DNA from: Marsupella aquatica
Taxonomy: Eukaryota > Marchantiophyta
Reading direction: 5' to 3'
Length of the DNA stretch: 64,000 bases
NCBI GenBank assembly: GCA_973895155.1
Contig: OZ316899.1
Coordinates: forward strand, 5,332,001-5,396,000
Below the pieces are notes generated by a model. That model saw nothing but the letters and a program-made list of their open reading frames with translations, searched no databases and was not told the DNA's origin. Below are positions 1 to 10,602 of this stretch, in pieces (positions within the stretch are counted from its first letter, which is position 1; each line of letters begins with the position of its first letter). Made by a program: the position numbers and the translations under genes.

Positions 1-2
1 GA

Positions 3-281
3 CAATGTCCAACCTTTGGTCGATATGGCATGTCTGTCAAGCTAGACCCTAGGTATGCACAGATGGATGGTTATCCACCCCACACTGGAAACTTGGCAGG
101 TTACATCAATAGCACTGTGGGTTGTCGGCATTTAGGTTTTAGGCCAAACGCTGAGTGGCACGAGTACCATGACCAGACCCACCCTCGTTTGCCACAGGCT
201 TGTACTCATTACATCTTGACCCATGCTAGCCGCACCATTCGAGCAGGGGAAGAGATTTTTGTAGATTATGATTGGCATTGA
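3..281 (+). CDS. SET-domain protein of CACTA-1, C-terminal part
   Basis: Open reading frame entering from the window edge and ending in TGA right after the motif DYDWH. It shows the C-terminal half of a SET fold: NLAGYINS (equivalent of the N-x-x-x-Y/F-I/L-N substrate/SAM block), a PNAEW stretch, and RTIRAGEEIFVDYDW matching the canonical GEE-L/I-x-x-DY motif with its catalytic-type tyrosine. SET proteins transfer methyl groups from S-adenosylmethionine to lysines, usually in histones; activity here is inferred only. The ORF aligns along its length with the SET exon of CACTA-2 (39540-39990) though many residues differ. It is followed by the transposase exons on the same strand. Whether it is a separate gene or spliced to the transposase is open: the TGA follows directly and I see no convincing donor. 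Confidence 0.8.
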   Translation, partial: QCPTFGRYGMSVKLDPRYAQMDGYPPHTGNLAGYINSTVGCRHLGFRPNAEWHEYHDQTHPRLPQACTHYILTHASRTIRAGEEIFVDYDWH

Positions 282-397
282 GGATGGACATGATATATTC
301 AGAATATATGGACCCATTGTTGCATATTGCATTAAATCATATTTTATTATTTGTTTGATTATAATGTTGTATTAAATAATGATTTTAACAATTGTAG

Positions 398-747
398 GAT
401 GGTGCATACATTACCCCTACACCTCACCCATCCATGATGACAATGTCAGCGCGTGACTTTCACCTACGGGCCACTCTGCACTTTTCTGATGAGGAAGATG
501 TTGAGGGGGATAGTGACCATGAGGAGTACCATGATGCATATGATGGAGACTTTGATGAGGACGATGGAGATGAGGGGGATGCACCCATTCTTGAAGAGGA
601 AGCTTTTGCCCACCTTGTGGACGTTCACTTTGGACCACATGCACCTCATGGCAAGAGGCCTACCATGGAAGTAGACCAGGAAGATTGGGACCAGTTGGAA
701 ATGGAAGCCAGAACTCCACTCTTCCTGGATTCTCCATCATCACGGTA
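398..747 (+). CDS. Acidic N-terminal exon of CACTA-1 transposase
   Basis: Exon opening after a TTGTAG acceptor at 397 and closing at a GTAAGT donor (about 746-751). The first ATG in frame is at 434. The product is strongly acidic, with long D/E runs between residues about 20 and 60, and ends with a short serine-rich tail. The equivalent position in CACTA-2 (about 39100-39341) is also acidic and histidine/glutamate rich, directly upstream of the transposase core. The acidic block has no catalytic motif; acidic linkers are common in transposase N-termini. The downstream exon now lies 13.9 kb away because Gypsy-A inserted into the intron or exon edge. Splice phase to the next recognisable exon does not match cleanly, so a small indel is likely. 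Confidence 0.6.
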
Positions 748-1690
748 AGTCTCATGATTGAATAGTATCATGTGTCGACCATTACTTACCACATGTCACG
801 TCGTCGGCTGCGGCCTTAACTCAGACTTCAGCTTAGACGGGCACATCCCTCGTAAATCTGAGGGTTCGGGCAGGAAGGGAAGCACGTAATGCACCTTATT
901 CTCGTAAACTAGCGCTAAGTACGCATACTGCTAAATACGGACACCTCCTAGGTATGGTTTGTGTTCCGCCGCCGGAATGTACCTTAGTCGATAGCAGGAT
1001 CGACCCTGGCTTAAGGGCTTCTAAGCCTTTGTGCTGTCCGCCTTCGATCCGGATTCGATGATACAGGTCCTCAACCCGTGCTTGCAACCACTTACCTGCA
1101 GGCTACACCCTGTGCACGTCTCGGGTAGTGCATTCGGCCTGGCGCTGCCACCCATATACGAGAAACCCACACACATACACGCGCACATGCATACAATCTC
1201 GATTTACACGAAGGAAAATGATGGGAAAGGATTTTACTACAAAGGAAACATATGCGTACACTTAGTTGACCCGACAGCCCCGGAATGAACAGGTTCAAGG
1301 CCGAGGGTGCACACTACAACGGAGCCCGGCTCCGCACTCGCCCGGCGAGCTTAGTCCTACCCCCTCCCCTTGGTACTCTTTCATTCCCAGAGGTCGGGAC
1401 TCCCCGCACATACCGCAGACGTCCAACTCTGCAACTAAAAACCCCCTTTGCCTCTATCGAGGGGTGCACTAAATACTAAGGGACGAGCGACGGGGTGTCC
1501 TCTCGCCGAAGATTCGCCAACTAAGGTCCTAACTAAGCTGACAGTCAGGCCGGAAAACGGCTGTGTCTTATTAGAAGATCCTAATCTACGCAGGCTGGAC
1601 AGCATGGCAGCGCTGCTGTACCTGAGGCAGGTGCCTGTCCCAAGAGCCTGACTAAGCCAGTCCTAATCCTAATCTATTCCTACTCCGCTG

Positions 1691-4064
1691 CTAATGCCTG
1701 GCACGCTTGCCAGAGCCGCTCGAATGGGAGCGGCCATCCCGCTGCCTTCGAAGCCTGTCATTGTCCGCCTTGAGGAGCTGGACCTGGTCTAGCAGAGATT
1801 CGTTCTCTCGCCTTGTCGCGTCCGTCTCCTCTGCTGCCTCCTGACATGCCTCCTCTAGCTGCTGGGCGTCGCTCGTCAGTTTACCCGCCAGCTGGTCCTG
1901 CTTCTCGGCCTCGGTTTGGGGCCATGCCACCTCGGCCTGCAGCGTGGCTATCTCCGCCGTGTCCCGCTGGGCTCGTTCCTCGGCCTCCTCCAGGTCTTTC
2001 TGCCAGGTGACGGTTTGATTCTTCAAACTGTCAATCTGGTTCCGGAGTCGTGTAATCTCGGCCTCGTTCCCAGCTTTGGCCTGTTTGGCTAGGGCGGTAA
2101 GAGCGTGCGCCTTGCTAACAACTCATCGGCGGCTGCAACCTTGGGTCGTAGTTGCAGAAGCTCAGCCTCTTGAGCCGCAACTTCATTCTTTAGGTACACT
2201 GACTCCACCCGGTACCGCTCTATCCTCTGAAGGGCCTCTGACTGGGCCCGACCTGCCTTTACTACGGCAACCAACTCCTGATTGAAGAAACAGGCTACCT
2301 TCCGGGCCATGAACTCCCTGGTATCCCGGGCAATTTGATGAGAGAAATCTCCCAGAAGCCCGTTCAGAAATGTACCCGGTACGAAGAGTTCCGGGTGGTC
2401 CAGGTTGTGCCTGTCCGGAGTTGGGCACGGGCAGACGTCAACACGCGCGGGGGCCGGGGCAGTGACGTCCATCCCTGGGGACGTAACGTTGGAAGGGGCT
2501 GGAGTGTCCTCCTGCAGCAATGTCCGGTTCTCCGGAATAGCCACCGGTGGGTCTTTGGGAGACCCGGGCTCGGGTAAGACCTCCGTCGTACCGACTTCTG
2601 TACTTAGCCCGGCTTGTTGGGTCGCATCAACGGTTGCGACAACCGACCCATCCGATACCTCCTCGGTTACGACTACAGCTACTTGTGGAGGTGGGGTGGG
2701 TGAAGCTGGCGTGTCCGCTGGACTTCGGGCCTCGGGTTGGGGCCGTCTCTCCAAGGCCGGGAAAACCCACCTAGCTGGGACCAGCTTTGTAACGTTGACA
2801 CGGGGAAGGGGATGAGGCAGGTCTTCATCACGAACCCGTTGTCCACTGCTCCCTCTGAGGGAAAACTTGAAGATTGGTACTTGGCTCCCTTGCCCCCGGG
2901 AGCCCGTGATTCGACTCGATGGTCACCTTCGGGTAACCCGAAGATCATCTTGAGCCGAGTATGTTGACGCGCGTCGTCATAATTCCTGACGAACTCCGTC
3001 ATGTCCTCCCCGTAGTACCTGCAAGTGTTCCAGGGGAGGGAGGCGAGGTGCTCGAATCCCTGAGTCTTCAGATACACCGCATGCTTGGGATGGAGGACGT
3101 TTTTGTGAACGTTTTCCCCCATGCGGTGCATCGTCACCTTGGCTACGGCTACCGTGGCCAACGGTAACCCGGATGCAGTGGTGGATTCCTTCCTCTTCTT
3201 CCCCCGTGACTGGCTCAGGGTAGGTGACACTTCCCCATCCTCCCGATCGGGCCTGGGTAGTGCCACTGCCGTTAGTAACGGGCCCGGGGTGGCCATGGTC
3301 ACCATGTTGTCTGCCGGGGCCGCTCCTGGGGTCAGAGCAGGGGGTGGGGACGATATAGTGTCGGCCCCTTGAGCGCTTGTTCCTCTGGGCCGCCTGGTCA
3401 AGGGTGGGGTAGCCTCGTCGTCATCGCTAAGATCCACAACGTTGATGACGGAGCGTACTTGTGCTGGCTGGGCGATCGGTGGTGGGGTTTGGCTAGGCTG
3501 CGGCTGAGGCTGAAGCTGAAGCTGAGCCTAAGGTTGAGCCTGAGGTTGAGCCTGAGGTTGCATGGGTACGGGTACGGGTTCGACTGAGTTGGTCATGTTG
3601 GTTGATGGCCGAGTTCCCATGAAGCTCTGTAGGTGCTGGTAGAAGTTCTCCGAAGCGAGTGCAGACGACCTTGTCGAACGGGTAGTGTTGGACTCGCTGT
3701 TGATGATAGCCCGAACCTGAGCAGGGATGTGGTCGAAGTGATGTCGTTGCAAGTCGATCGTACCCGGGATATTGAAGACCTCGTCCGGAAGCCGAAGCAA
3801 TGCTTCCCAGAAACCGATATATTTGTCTCCGTTGAAGAAGTACCCAGATACCTCTGCTGGTCGGTAAAGCTTGCTCTGAGACGGGTAGTCAAAGTTAAGG
3901 ATGTAGTGGTGTCGTCTTGCTAGGCGGAGGGCTCGCTCGTACTCGCGTTCGATTTCGTATCGGCACGGGTTGGCGTGTTTCAATGAGTCGGCCAAGTGCC
4001 TTCCGGTAGATAGGAACTGCATCCAGAATCGAATGGCCGAGCTGGAGAGGATCGTGTGCGACAT
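1691..4064 (-). pseudogene. LTR-internal ORF of Gypsy-A, left copy, broken
   Basis: A long coding region inside the LTR, starting at the ATG at 4064 about 100 bp downstream of the LTR TATA box. The N-terminal part (about residues 1-180) is a folded-looking segment with blocks such as YFFNGDKYIGFWEALLRL. A Gln/Pro-rich linker follows, then a middle region, and a C-terminal coiled coil of roughly 200 residues with regular Leu/Glu/Ala heptads ending in a basic GKRARH tail. This copy has an internal deletion near 2813, a one-base loss near 2121 that the other LTR lacks, and stop codons. I do not recognise a catalytic domain. It resembles plant retroelement-associated coiled-coil proteins only in general style. 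Confidence 0.65.
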
Positions 4065-4164
4065 TCAGAGGAGATAGTAGTGGCGACTTAGAGCGAACAA
4101 GAGAGCTGGGGTTGAAGCTGGCGCGTGGACTGATGGACTGGTGCACTACAAAGGGTTGGCTCCC

Positions 4165-4172
4165 CTTTTATA
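4165..4172 (-). promoter_or_regulatory. TATA box of Gypsy-A left LTR
   Basis: TATAAAAG on the minus strand followed by GGGAGCC, 355 bp inside the LTR and about 100 bp upstream of the LTR ORF start at 4064. This puts U3 at roughly 360-390 bp and nearly all of the rest of the LTR in R-U5. Confidence 0.75.
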
Positions 4173-4527
4173 CCTTGAGGGCTCGATCCCCCGACGTCTC
4201 CTTGACACCCATAGGCTGAACCGCTCACTCTTGTGGTGTACCGGCCACTCCGCCAGTCTGAGTCAGCGCGTGTCAGTGGCCGCTTCTTAAGTACGTTATA
4301 CGGACCCGAGGGAGGGGCCCCTCCACGCTCGTAACCCGGGTGTGCGAATAGCGACCCGCCGCCAGTCCGAACCTGAATTCCCCCTTATTGCCTAATGATG
4401 TCCTACCCATAATGATTACCTAAATACTATCGTTATGCTAATAATAGCGGCCTAAGACACTCGTAACGCGCGTGCTAAGCGCAGTTAGACCGAATCACTC
4501 ATTAACCGCCGTACTGGTGGCGTCACA

Positions 4528-4545
4528 TAGCTCCCTGCTTAATTG
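4528..4545 (-). other. Candidate polypurine tract of Gypsy-A
   Basis: Minus-strand sequence immediately upstream of the 3' LTR contains AAGCAGGGAGCTA, a short purine-rich run directly abutting the LTR start at 4527, where plus-strand priming would occur. It is weak (two pyrimidine breaks). Confidence 0.4.
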
Positions 4546-4620
4546 TGAAGCGTCCTCGCGAACATCACTCTCGGCGTCGTCATCTTGATGGTGGTACTTT
4601 TTTACACGATCGTAGCTGAT

Positions 4621-7600
4621 TCACGTGGGGAGTAAATCACCGACATACGTTGCAAGCTCCAAAGATCCGTTACGGTAGATCTGATTGACAAGGAAGGGCC
4701 CTAACCACCGGGTATGAAGCTTCCCTGGAAACTGCATGTACCTACTATCGTACAGAAGGACTAGATCGCCTGCCACGACGTCGACCCTCCGTAGTCCTTT
4801 GTCGTGCTGCTTCTTCGAAGTTGCCTGTTTCTTCACGGCGTGTCGAGCTGCTAGTAGCCGTGCTTCTTCCAAGGCTTCAATCTGATAAGCTCGGTCTGAT
4901 GAACTTTCAGATTCAGGTAAGCGATCCCGAATGCTGACCCGTGGAGTGTGTACTTCAAACTCGACGGGCACCAACAAATGTTGGCCAAACACAAGAAAGT
5001 ACGGGCTATGACTCGTAGTAGTTTTGTAAGCTAGATTATACGAGTACACCGCTGCGTACAACTTATCATCCCAATCCGTTTTGTGCGCAGCTACAATTTT
5101 GTTGAGGATCTTCCCAATGATACCATTTGCTCTCTCCACCATCCCGTTGGCTTTAGGATGATACGGGGTAGTCTTGCGGTGCTTGACTAGGTAACGCTCC
5201 GTAAGCTGGGCTACGGTATCATTGAGGAAGTGGGTTCCACGGTCGCTTACCAATTCTAAGGGCGGGCCGAATCGGGTGGAAATCTGTTCATATAAGAATG
5301 TGGCACTGGTTGCGGCGTCGTCCTTTACCGTAGCCCGCGCTTCGACCCACTTGGTGGAGTAATCAATAGCTAGTAGGATGTACCTACATCTTTGCCTTCG
5401 GGTAACGGGACTAAACGGCCCGATATAATCAATTCCCCATTTTTCGAATGGTGCCAATGGAAGCACAGATGTGAGCGGGTGATGATGAGCCCGCCTCGGG
5501 GCCCCAGCTCGCTGACACAAGTCACAGCCCTTAATGAAGCACTGTACATCCCGATGCAACGTAGGCCACCAATACCCCGAGTCCAAAATCTTTCGGGCTG
5601 TCGTGACCACCGCGAAATGGCCTCTAGCTTCTTCTTCATGCAGGGCCCGCATCACGATAAGCGTCTCCTTATACTCTAAGCAGCGTCGTAACTTTCCATT
5701 AATACCTTCCTTATGTAGGTGACCCTGTATCATGACGTAAGGCCCGGCGTTCCGTAAAAACACAGCGGTGGCCTCCTGATTGGTGCCGTCAGGGATGCGG
5801 CCCGTTAAAAGGAAGGTGATTATTGAGCCGTACCACGTTGGTATCCCCTCCCCTACGTGGAACAACTCCTCATCCGGAAAAATATCATCAATTGGCTGAT
5901 CGACTGGTACGCCGTCCAGCCGTGAAAAGAAGTCGGCATTGAGGTGTGCCTTTCCTGGCCGAACCCAAACTTCGTAGTTAAATTCCTGGAGAAGTAGCAC
6001 CCAACGGGCTATCCGTCCCGTTACGTCTGCTTTGTTGACCATGTACTTCAGGCTGTCGTGATCCGTGTGGAAGATGACCTTGTAGCCGAGCAGATAGTGT
6101 CGGAACTTCTTACATGAGTAGATTATGCCCAGTGCCTCTCGATCCGTGGGGGAATAATTTTTTTCGGCTGTGAATAATTGACGGCTAGCGAAGTAGATGG
6201 GGTGATTGCGTCCGTCCGTATCAAGCTGACTAAGCACGGACCCGATACAGAACCCTGACACGTCGACATACACGTGGAACTCCTTGTTCCAGTCTGGAGT
6301 GACCATGATAGGTGCGGTGGTGAGTCTTTTACGGAGTTCTTCGAAAGCAACCCGTCTCCTTGGGGTCTCCTCGATCACCGCGTCCTTTTTCAGCATCTCT
6401 GTTAAGGGCAAAGCTATTTTAGCAAAATCTTTAATGAACCGACGGTAATACCCTACGTAGCCCAAGAAGGATTGTACTACTTTTTGATCCACGGGGAACA
6501 CCACTACCATCCAGGCCGCAACTTTCTCTTGGTCCACCTCAATGCCCCGTTTGGACACACGATGCCTGAGTAACACCCCTTCCTCTACCCCGAAGAAGCA
6601 TTTGGCGGGATGTAGTTTGAGGTTAACATCTCGGCATCGTTGCAACGTTCGTCTTAGGTGTTCGGGGTGCATGGCAACGGTTCCGAAGATGGCAAAGTCA
6701 TCGATAAATATCTCCAAAAATTCCCGTAGGAAATCGTGGAAGATATTCATCATAAGGCGCTGAAACATGGCCGGGGCGTTACACAGACCGAAAGGCATCC
6801 TCCGAAATGCAAAAGTCCCCCACTCCGTAGTGAAAGTTGTTTTGAGCTGATCCGCGAGGCGAATCCAGATTTGGTTATAACCTGAATACCCGTCAAGAAA
6901 TGTATAGATTTCATTTCGGGCTACCATATCTAGAACCATATCCGTGAATGGTAATGGGTAATGGTCTTTTCGGGTTGCGTCGTTCAGCTTACGGTAGTCC
7001 TGACAAATACGAATCTTAGGTTTTCCATCCGTACCTCCCTTCTTTGGTACAATGACAATGGGAGAGACCCAGTCGTTGGCCATTACCGGGTAGATGATAT
7101 CGGCGGCGAGGAGACGATCAATTTCCTCCTTCACTAAGATGGAGTACCTCGGGTTCATGCGACGTTGTCGCTGCCGTACCGCATGGGCTCCTAGATTCAG
7201 ATCGATCGTGTGTTCTCCCAACTCGGGGGAGATGCCTGTTAAATCATGATGACTCCATGCAAACACATCTTCATATTCCTTGAGCAAAGCTTGGATGGAT
7301 TTTTCAGCCTTCCCTGTCAGAGCGTGGCCCAGGTTAAAAGATTTGTCCATCCCAATGGTGTACTTCCGGTAGTGCTCCTTCCTGATGACTTCAACCTGGT
7401 TTTGCAGGCTCGGGTCCAGGCTCGCATCAAGCTCAGCTAACCGAACTCCTCCGTACATGGGTGGAACCGGGATTGGTCTCGGGATTGGAGTTACTTCCTC
7501 CAATTGCGGAATGGACGGATCCCATGAGACTCGTTTCTTATGTCTCGGTCTTGAGTTTTCGGCCTCGGGCGGTTGTTGGACTGGTTCGTGGTTACGAGGC

Positions 7601-8124
7601 TCTGCAATGGTAGAAGCAGCCTCGGCTCCCTGCTTAGCTGGAGCCCTGTCCTCCGTCTCGACGAGTTGTTCATGCGTTTCCTCATCCCCGGTAGTAGATG
7701 TGCTTGGGGTGGACTCAATGGCAGCCCTCGGGTAATTTAGGAGATGTGTTTCGCGGGTTGCTTCAACTCCGAAGACATCTTCCTCGGACAGGGACGAGAT
7801 GAGTTCAATCATATTGAGTTCCTCTTCCTCCGAGGTCTCCAAATCATATTCCTCGGGTCCTTGTGGGGTTTCTCCCTGATAATCGTCCATTGCCCATGAT
7901 ATCCGTACGGTGGGTTCCCCGAACCGTAGCTCCTTCTTTCCCCAATCCGTGACTACGCGGCCACCGTACAGCCACGGCCTGCCCAGAAGAACCGGGTAAG
8001 AGGAGGGACGAACCGGCCTCATAACTAGGAAGTTGAGATAGAACTCCACCCCTCCCACCAGAGTGAGCACTCGTGTGAGCGTGCCTAATGGGAGGACCCT
8101 TGCCCCGTTTGCTAATCTGATAGC
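4621..8124 (-). CDS. pol: Gypsy-A pol: protease end, reverse transcriptase, RNase H, integrase
   Basis: From 8124 down to the stop at 4621 the frame is open for about 1167 codons. Order of blocks: C-terminal protease ending near LLGRPWL; reverse transcriptase with [25 protein letters not shown] and the catalytic FIDDF; RNase H with YVDVSGFCIGSVLSQ and HTDHDSLKYM; integrase with an HHCC zinc finger (ending CQRAG), then GIDYIGPF, VSDRGTHF and NGMVERANG supplying the D, D, E triad; and a C-terminal GDLVLLYDSRYMQF/GPF block. No chromodomain. All visible catalytic residues are present. The frame is continuous with gag-protease upstream, separated only by a TGA at 8125-8127, so one gag-pro-pol polyprotein was the likely ancestral form. 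Confidence 0.93.
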   Translation of the reverse strand, partial: AIRLANGARVLPLGTLTRVLTLVGGVEFYLNFLVMRPVRPSSYPVLLGRPWLYGGRVVTDWGKKELRFGEPTVRISWAMDDYQGETPQGPEEYDLETSEEEELNMIELISSLSEEDVFGVEATRETHLLNYPRAAIESTPSTSTTGDEETHEQLVETEDRAPAKQGAEAASTIAEPRNHEPVQQPPEAENSRPRHKKRVSWDPSIPQLEEVTPIPRPIPVPPMYGGVRLAELDASLDPSLQNQVEVIRKEHYRKYTIGMDKSFNLGHALTGKAEKSIQALLKEYEDVFAWSHHDLTGISPELGEHTIDLNLGAHAVRQRQRRMNPRYSILVKEEIDRLLAADIIYPVMANDWVSPIVIVPKKGGTDGKPKIRICQDYRKLNDATRKDHYPLPFTDMVLDMVARNEIYTFLDGYSGYNQIWIRLADQLKTTFTTEWGTFAFRRMPFGLCNAPAMFQRLMMNIFHDFLREFLEIFIDDFAIFGTVAMHPEHLRRTLQRCRDVNLKLHPAKCFFGVEEGVLLRHRVSKRGIEVDQEKVAAWMVVVFPVDQKVVQSFLGYVGYYRRFIKDFAKIALPLTEMLKKDAVIEETPRRRVAFEELRKRLTTAPIMVTPDWNKEFHVYVDVSGFCIGSVLSQLDTDGRNHPIYFASRQLFTAEKNYSPTDREALGIIYSCKKFRHYLLGYKVIFHTDHDSLKYMVNKADVTGRIARWVLLLQEFNYEVWVRPGKAHLNADFFSRLDGVPVDQPIDDIFPDEELFHVGEGIPTWYGSIITFLLTGRIPDGTNQEATAVFLRNAGPYVMIQGHLHKEGINGKLRRCLEYKETLIVMRALHEEEARGHFAVVTTARKILDSGYWWPTLHRDVQCFIKGCDLCQRAGAPRRAHHHPLTSVLPLAPFEKWGIDYIGPFSPVTRRQRCRYILLAIDYSTKWVEARATVKDDAATSATFLYEQISTRFGPPLELVSDRGTHFLNDTVAQLTERYLVKHRKTTPYHPKANGMVERANGIIGKILNKIVAAHKTDWDDKLYAAVYSYNLAYKTTTSHSPYFLVFGQHLLVPVEFEVHTPRVSIRDRLPESESSSDRAYQIEALEEARLLAARHAVKKQATSKKQHDKGLRRVDVVAGDLVLLYDSRYMQFPGKLHTRWLGPFLVNQIYRNGSLELATYVGDLLPT

Positions 8125-10491
8125 TCAGGCTGTGGGTTGATACGTGAGGTATCCTAACTTGACTGACGTTTCTTCAATCATGATGTTGACTCCCGCTCCT
8201 CCGTCTACAAGAACCATCTTGATGGTACAATTATTAATTTCAATCGAGATGTCCGGCGCTCCAAGGTCCTCGCATATCATGTTGCAGTCCGCGATCCCAA
8301 CTTGGGGTAGTCTCCTCCTTCGGCGACCCATGAGCAACTCCCTTAGTTGCCGTCTGTACTGTGGGTTGTTCTGCAGCAGTTGCCCCACTGTCGTTGTAAC
8401 CGGGCAACTCTTCACGTCCTCCTTAATATCATAGTCCTCCTTCGTTTCTTCCTTTGGCTGCTGCTTGGCTTCCTCTTGTTTATCTTGCTTTTCTTGCTCC
8501 TGTCGCCGGGCTGTCTCGGCTGCTTTGATGTCCTTATCGATTGCCTTCTGGTATTCCCGAGCTTCGTAAGCCTCCAGCTGTTTCTTTACCAATTCTTTGA
8601 TGCGGGGGAAAAATAGCTTCGGGTCATCCCGTTGGTAGTCATCGTCCTTCTCCGGGGGTATATCTATCACTGGCTGCACCGGAGTAGTATCTTGCTTTTT
8701 CCTGCGTTTCTCCTCCTGCTTCTCTTCCTTCCGTTCAGCTCTTGTTGACACACGATAGCACTCAGCCTCGTCAGATGGATTAGGGTGTTCCGCCACGTCC
8801 ACCAGATTCACCCACTTGGTGTTGTCATCTTGCCATTCTACAGCAATCATTTGGACGACTGCATCGCTCGTGGCCGGTCTAGCTGCGCTCGTTCGAGCAG
8901 CGATTACCAACAGACAATTGGCCGTGGAATGAGCCTCCGTTTTGCAGACTTGACATAGTGGGGTGCCTCGGCCATCTCCTTGACGTCTTGGTTCGGTGCA
9001 TTCCCTCGCAAAGTGTCCTGGCTTTTCACAGTTATAACAAACCAGGGATCGCCAAATCCTTGGCTTAGGAGGGATGCTCGGGTTACTGATAACCTGGAAA
9101 CTCCGGCCATTGTTTGGGTAGGGGTACGCAGTTCTACCCGCTAAATTACGCGGACCTATCGTTGAAATCTGGTACACGGAATCAGGAGGGTCCTCAAAGA
9201 AATACTCCGTGGACTCCGATTCGGGACCCGGGTTGTCAACATCATCCAACTCTACTTGGTGAACTTGGTTCTTCCACCTTGGGCATTCCTGCACCACATG
9301 GCCGGATTGGAAGCACTTTGAACACCACGCATGGGCTCGAATCTCAGATGGCTTCTTCTTCTCCACCGGCTTTTCCGCAAGATGTACTGACAGTGCTTTG
9401 AGTCGATCCGTGATTTTGTTCAGCTTGTCTGCTTCGGCAGCCTTTGGATCTGGTATCGTTCTTCGCGCCTGGGGTTTGATCTTCCCCTCCTTCTTCACTT
9501 GTCTCTTCTTCTTTTTGCTCCGGCTTCCACTCTCCGAGTCACTTCCTGATGAACTGGAGGTAGAGGATCCGGTGCTTGAAGCTGAATCCAAACTGGATTC
9601 CGTCTCCAAGCTGGACGAGGTCGAACGATGTTTCTTCTTCTTCTTGCATTTCTTCTTCCTCTCGTCGTCCGATTTGGAGTCACTGTCACTGAAGGTCTCG
9701 TACTTACCCTTCTTGCGGCGTGCTCACTGGCTCCGCCGGGAGTTATAGGTGGACTCCCGGTAAGTTTCGGCGCACGCTATGGCCGCCTGCATTGAAATTG
9801 GATTATTTTGGCGTACCCAGAATTGCATATTCGTGGGCAAACCATGAAGGAACCATGTAAGCTGGAGCGCATCTCCCGGCCTGGGCCGGATCTTGGCCGC
9901 AAGTTTCTGAAACTTCTGAATGAACTTCCGCAGGGACTCCTTCTTTCCCATGCAAAGCTGGCCAATCTTTAATAGAGAACGTTGTTCTAATCCAATGGCA
10001 CGAAACTCCTACAGCAATGCAGCTTGGAATTGTGCCCATGTAGTCCCGGGTGGCAACGAGTTGTACCATGGACGAGCTTCTCCCCGCATCACTCCCGAGA
10101 GGACGGTTAGCTTAATGGCGTCTTCCCCATTAGCTTTAGCAGTGGCTTCAAACTCATCCAACCATTCATCCGGATCATCCCCATGACGCCCCTTGAAAGG
10201 TTGATAATGAAATTGCGATTGTTGCAATATTTGTGGAGGAGCTTGAGCACCGCGGGCCATCGGTGGAGCGGCTGCCATAGGTGGTGGTGGAGGTGGCGGT
10301 GGTGGTGGTGGTGGCGGAGGAACCGCAGCAGGACCGGTCGAACCGGACCCCGAAGGTCCCGGGGGTATGTTCATACGTCGGGGCGATTGCGAGTCCTCCA
10401 AGCCCGAAGAATCAGAACTTGTCATGGTTGCACTTTCTCGTTCGCTGGTCAATCTCCTCAAGTAAGCTGCTTGAGAACGAGTGACGGGCAT
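8125..10491 (-). pseudogene. gag: Gypsy-A gag-protease with three in-frame stops
   Basis: ATG at 10491. The N-terminus is followed by a run of about 14 prolines (10270-10320) and a retrotransposon gag core (FKGRHGDDPDEWLDEFEATA ... WYNSLPPGTTW). A lysine/serine-rich linker leads to three CCHC zinc knuckles: CSKCFQSGHVVQEC near 9310, CYNCEKPGHFAREC near 9030 and CQVCKTEAHSTANC near 8930. The aspartic protease site is VDGGAG near 8180, a D-G-G-A variant of D-T/S-G-A. Stops at 10009-10011 (TAG), 9724-9726 (TGA) and 8125-8127 (TGA) all lie in the same frame as pol. Each can be produced by one C-to-T change (CAG or CGA). No frameshift is needed across 5.87 kb. Confidence 0.9.
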
Positions 10492-10584
10492 TTACTCATA
10501 TAAATGCGATGGTTAGTACTACGTCCTGATGTATCCTGCCTAGGTGAATACGCACATGTCTCCCCTCTACGATATGTAGAGTGC

Positions 10585-10602
10585 CCCCTCCATCTAGCGC
10601 CA
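10585..10602 (-). other. Probable tRNA primer-binding site of Gypsy-A
   Basis: Just inside the 5' LTR, 12 bases beyond its end at 10615, the minus strand reads TGGCGCTAGATGGAGGGG. It starts with TGG, the complement of a tRNA CCA tail, in the position expected for reverse-transcription priming. The matching tRNA is not identified. The 12-base gap from the LTR is longer than usual. Confidence 0.55.

Larger units (their letters stand above)
794..4527 (-). repeat. Gypsy-A 3' LTR (left), 3734 bp
   Basis: Direct repeat partner of 10615-14618. In the minus-strand sense it begins TGTGACGCC at 4527 and ends GACGTGACA at 794, giving short inverted LTR ends. Compared with the other LTR it has lost about 260 bp near 2813 and about 40 bp near 2959, explaining its shorter length. 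Region 794-1690 is non-coding in both copies and contains the pol-distal (U5) end. The minus-strand TATA box lies about 355 bp inside the LTR start. Confidence 0.95.

Noticed and set aside
896-1651. Several 60-85 codon ORFs at the U5 end of the Gypsy-A LTR (repeated at 10717-11404)
   Set aside because: Present on both strands, overlapping, with no composition bias; they recur only because the LTR is duplicated.
4528-4620. Envelope-like gene after pol in Gypsy-A
   Set aside because: Only about 90 bases separate the pol stop from the 3' LTR; no room for a gene.
8125-8127. Programmed readthrough of TGA between protease and reverse transcriptase
   Set aside because: Two further in-frame stops of the same C-to-T type occur upstream in gag, one of them TAG, so mutation is simpler than recoding.
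10183-10503. Plus-strand ORFs with Trp/Arg/Val runs
   Set aside because: Antisense of the polyproline run in Gypsy-A gag.
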